Position numbers and translations under genes: made by a program. A DNA stretch of 64,000 nucleotides, taken from assembly GCF_002127325.2 (NCBI RefSeq), contig NC_035437.2, positions 110,016,321 through 110,080,320 of the forward strand, in the 5' to 3' direction. A model generated the notes under the pieces. It was given only the letters and a program-made list of their open reading frames with translations, did not search any database and was not told where the DNA came from. Positions 62,732 to 64,000 of the stretch are shown here, piece by piece. How positions within the stretch are numbered: position 1 is the first letter of the stretch; every line of letters starts with the position of its first letter. Source of the stretch: Helianthus annuus. Taxonomy: Eukaryota; Streptophyta; Magnoliopsida; Asterales; Asteraceae.

Positions 62732-64000
62732 TCAAGCATTAGTGGAAGGCTTAGAAGCTCCAGAACTGTTACCTTTAGCCTTTTTGGTCTTCTTGATTTT
62801 CTTAGCCTTCGAGCCACCATCACCATTGACTGCTGAACCCTCCAAGCTTGCATCTTTGGCAGCATCAAGTTCTCCCGAGAAGGTATCCTCGCTATCTCCT
62901 GAATAGGAACATTTCCTTGAAAGAGAACCAAGCACTTCGGCATATACCTTCTTATTAAGACCATCCGGTTTTAGTTCCTGCAAGACGGAGAGGGGCTTAC
63001 CAAAACAAGAAGCAACCTGGCTCACATACGGGTAGGTTAGCCTCTCCATCTGCTCAACGGAACCCTTGAAGACCTCAGAAGCTTCAGGACGATACAAAGG
63101 AGATTTTTCCAAAGAATGACCAGACTCATGAAGCTTGTAACCTGCAATAAGACCTTGATGTTTCCCCAAGTTAAGCAGTTTAGTATAAACTTCACCAAGA
63201 GCAGAATTGAACTCTTTAGAGCGAAGAAGATAGGTAATAACTTGGTGAAAACCTTGCTCAATAAGCCACTGGTTATCACCAGTGGCTTAAGCAACCAAAG
63301 CCTTCAAGCCATCTTTTTCTTCATCAAAAGCCTTCTGTTGCACAGCTAAGGCCTCCCTATCAGATTTTAGCTTCAACCGGACAGCTTTGAAACCCTTCTT
63401 GAGATCATTTATCTCAATTTCGTGCCTTTTCGTCAATTCACCCACTTTCTTGACCCAAGCTAGTTCCTTCTCAGAAAAACTATCAATCTCCTTCTTCATA
63501 GCAGCCATAGAGGCTCTCATCTTCTCCTTCTTCTTGGAGGCTTCCTCATATTCCTGCATACCCTTTGCAAAACGGGTAACACCTTCAGCCAACAAGGCTG
63601 AAAGGTTGCAGGAACTCAGCATCATTCTAGAAATGAGATGATCAACCTCCATCTCAGAAGTAGCACTTCGAACGCCAGGAGGAGCAAAGTGAGCCAAGGC
63701 TTCAGCACAAACAGCCGGATCTTTGAAGCTATCTCCAACTTTAACCCCTAGTTAGGTACATAAAACTCTTCACCCTCTGAACCTTCGAAGCTCTCAACAC
63801 TTTTGGAAGACGAACCCTGGATGGCAGGAGTACTACCTTTCTTAACCAACTTCTTCTTTTTGCCAGAAACAATCAACTCCTTCTCCTTACCCTTGTCAAC
63901 ATCAATAGCTTGCTCTGCTGATACCTCAATATCATCACTAACAACGATGGGCTCTGAACCAGATGGCTGATCAGCACCTTTCAAATAACGTTTTGAGCGA
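62732..64000 (-). pseudogene. Antisense ORF downstream of Tat pol (coiled-coil protein), cut by the window edge
   Basis: Some Tat-lineage elements carry an ORF on the opposite strand after pol, often labelled a putative gypsy-type transposase in plant databases; its function is unknown. Read on the minus strand, the visible part has an acidic/lysine-rich segment (IVVSDDIEVSAEQAIDVDKG, KKKKLVKKG) to 63748, then DSFKDPAVCAEALAHFAPP and SRMMLSSCNLSALLAEGVTRF. A long charged coiled coil follows (about 63300-63580). The C-terminal domain (GKHQGLIAGYKLHESGHS, YPYVSQVASCFGKPLS) ends in a lysine/serine-rich tail at 62732. Lesions are a TAG plus one-base loss near 63745 and a TAA in GLKALVA/ATGDNQW at about 63285. 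The N-terminus is outside the window. Confidence 0.72.

Overview
This window looks like nuclear DNA from a flowering plant. The evidence is its content of eukaryotic transposons: Ty3/gypsy LTR retrotransposons of the Tat, Athila and Tekay-like types, a LINE, PIF/Harbinger ORF1 genes, hAT and MULE miniature elements, and long (TA)n microsatellites. The element mix and the style of the non-coding repeats suggest a daisy-family (Asteraceae) eudicot, but that is a judgement from familiarity and was not tested. I see no convincing host gene, rRNA, tRNA gene or CRISPR array. Almost everything recognisable is mobile DNA at different stages of decay.

Left part (1-16.9 kb). Positions 1998-4341 hold a broken Myb/SANT-like ORF1 pseudogene with a hAT MITE (8-bp target duplication) inside one exon. 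A second copy of the same MITE family lies at 5333-5684. Both MITEs carry a tRNA-like A-box/B-box segment. From 6686 to 15744 there is a chain of ten inverted-repeat elements, each bounded by (TA)n tracts and abutting its neighbour. Some have telomere-like CCCTAAA cores, and one is an almost perfect 392-bp palindrome. Two nested MULE-type foldback elements (8429-10153 and 8669-9055) sit inside the third member, and another MULE with a perfect 9-bp target duplication follows at 15946-16931.

Middle part (17-37 kb). A solo LTR (17035-19757) with a 5-bp target duplication is followed by two more reverse-oriented LTRs, the second apparently nested in the first (19809 to about 25.3 kb). Next comes a decayed minus-strand Tat retrotransposon (26.7-30.8 kb), a MULE-like foldback (31.07-32.54 kb), a 1942-bp PIF/Harbinger element carrying only the Myb-like ORF1 (33465-35406, TTA target duplication), and a truncated LINE (about 35.64-37.2 kb).

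Right part (37.2-64 kb) is a three-level nest. The outer element is a plus-strand Tat retrotransposon (5' LTR and primer site about 37.2-37.9 kb, gag 37966 onward, then pol to 61807 and an antisense ORF to the window edge). Its gag is split by a minus-strand Athila element (39118-57454, LTRs of 1693 bp, target duplication AGAGT). The Athila 3' untranslated region is in turn split by a very young Tekay-like non-autonomous element (41707-49427, LTRs of 2801 bp differing at about four sites, target duplication GTAAG). LTR divergence (about 1.0% versus 0.14%) agrees with the nesting order.

The most unusual signal is inside the Athila element. Ten distinct modules (thirteen counting both LTRs) consist of two 12-bp CACGGCCCCGTG-like palindromes whose starts are 21 bp apart in every module I measured, that is two DNA helical turns. 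They occur directly upstream of the LTR TATA box, in the 5' leader and in the 3' untranslated region.
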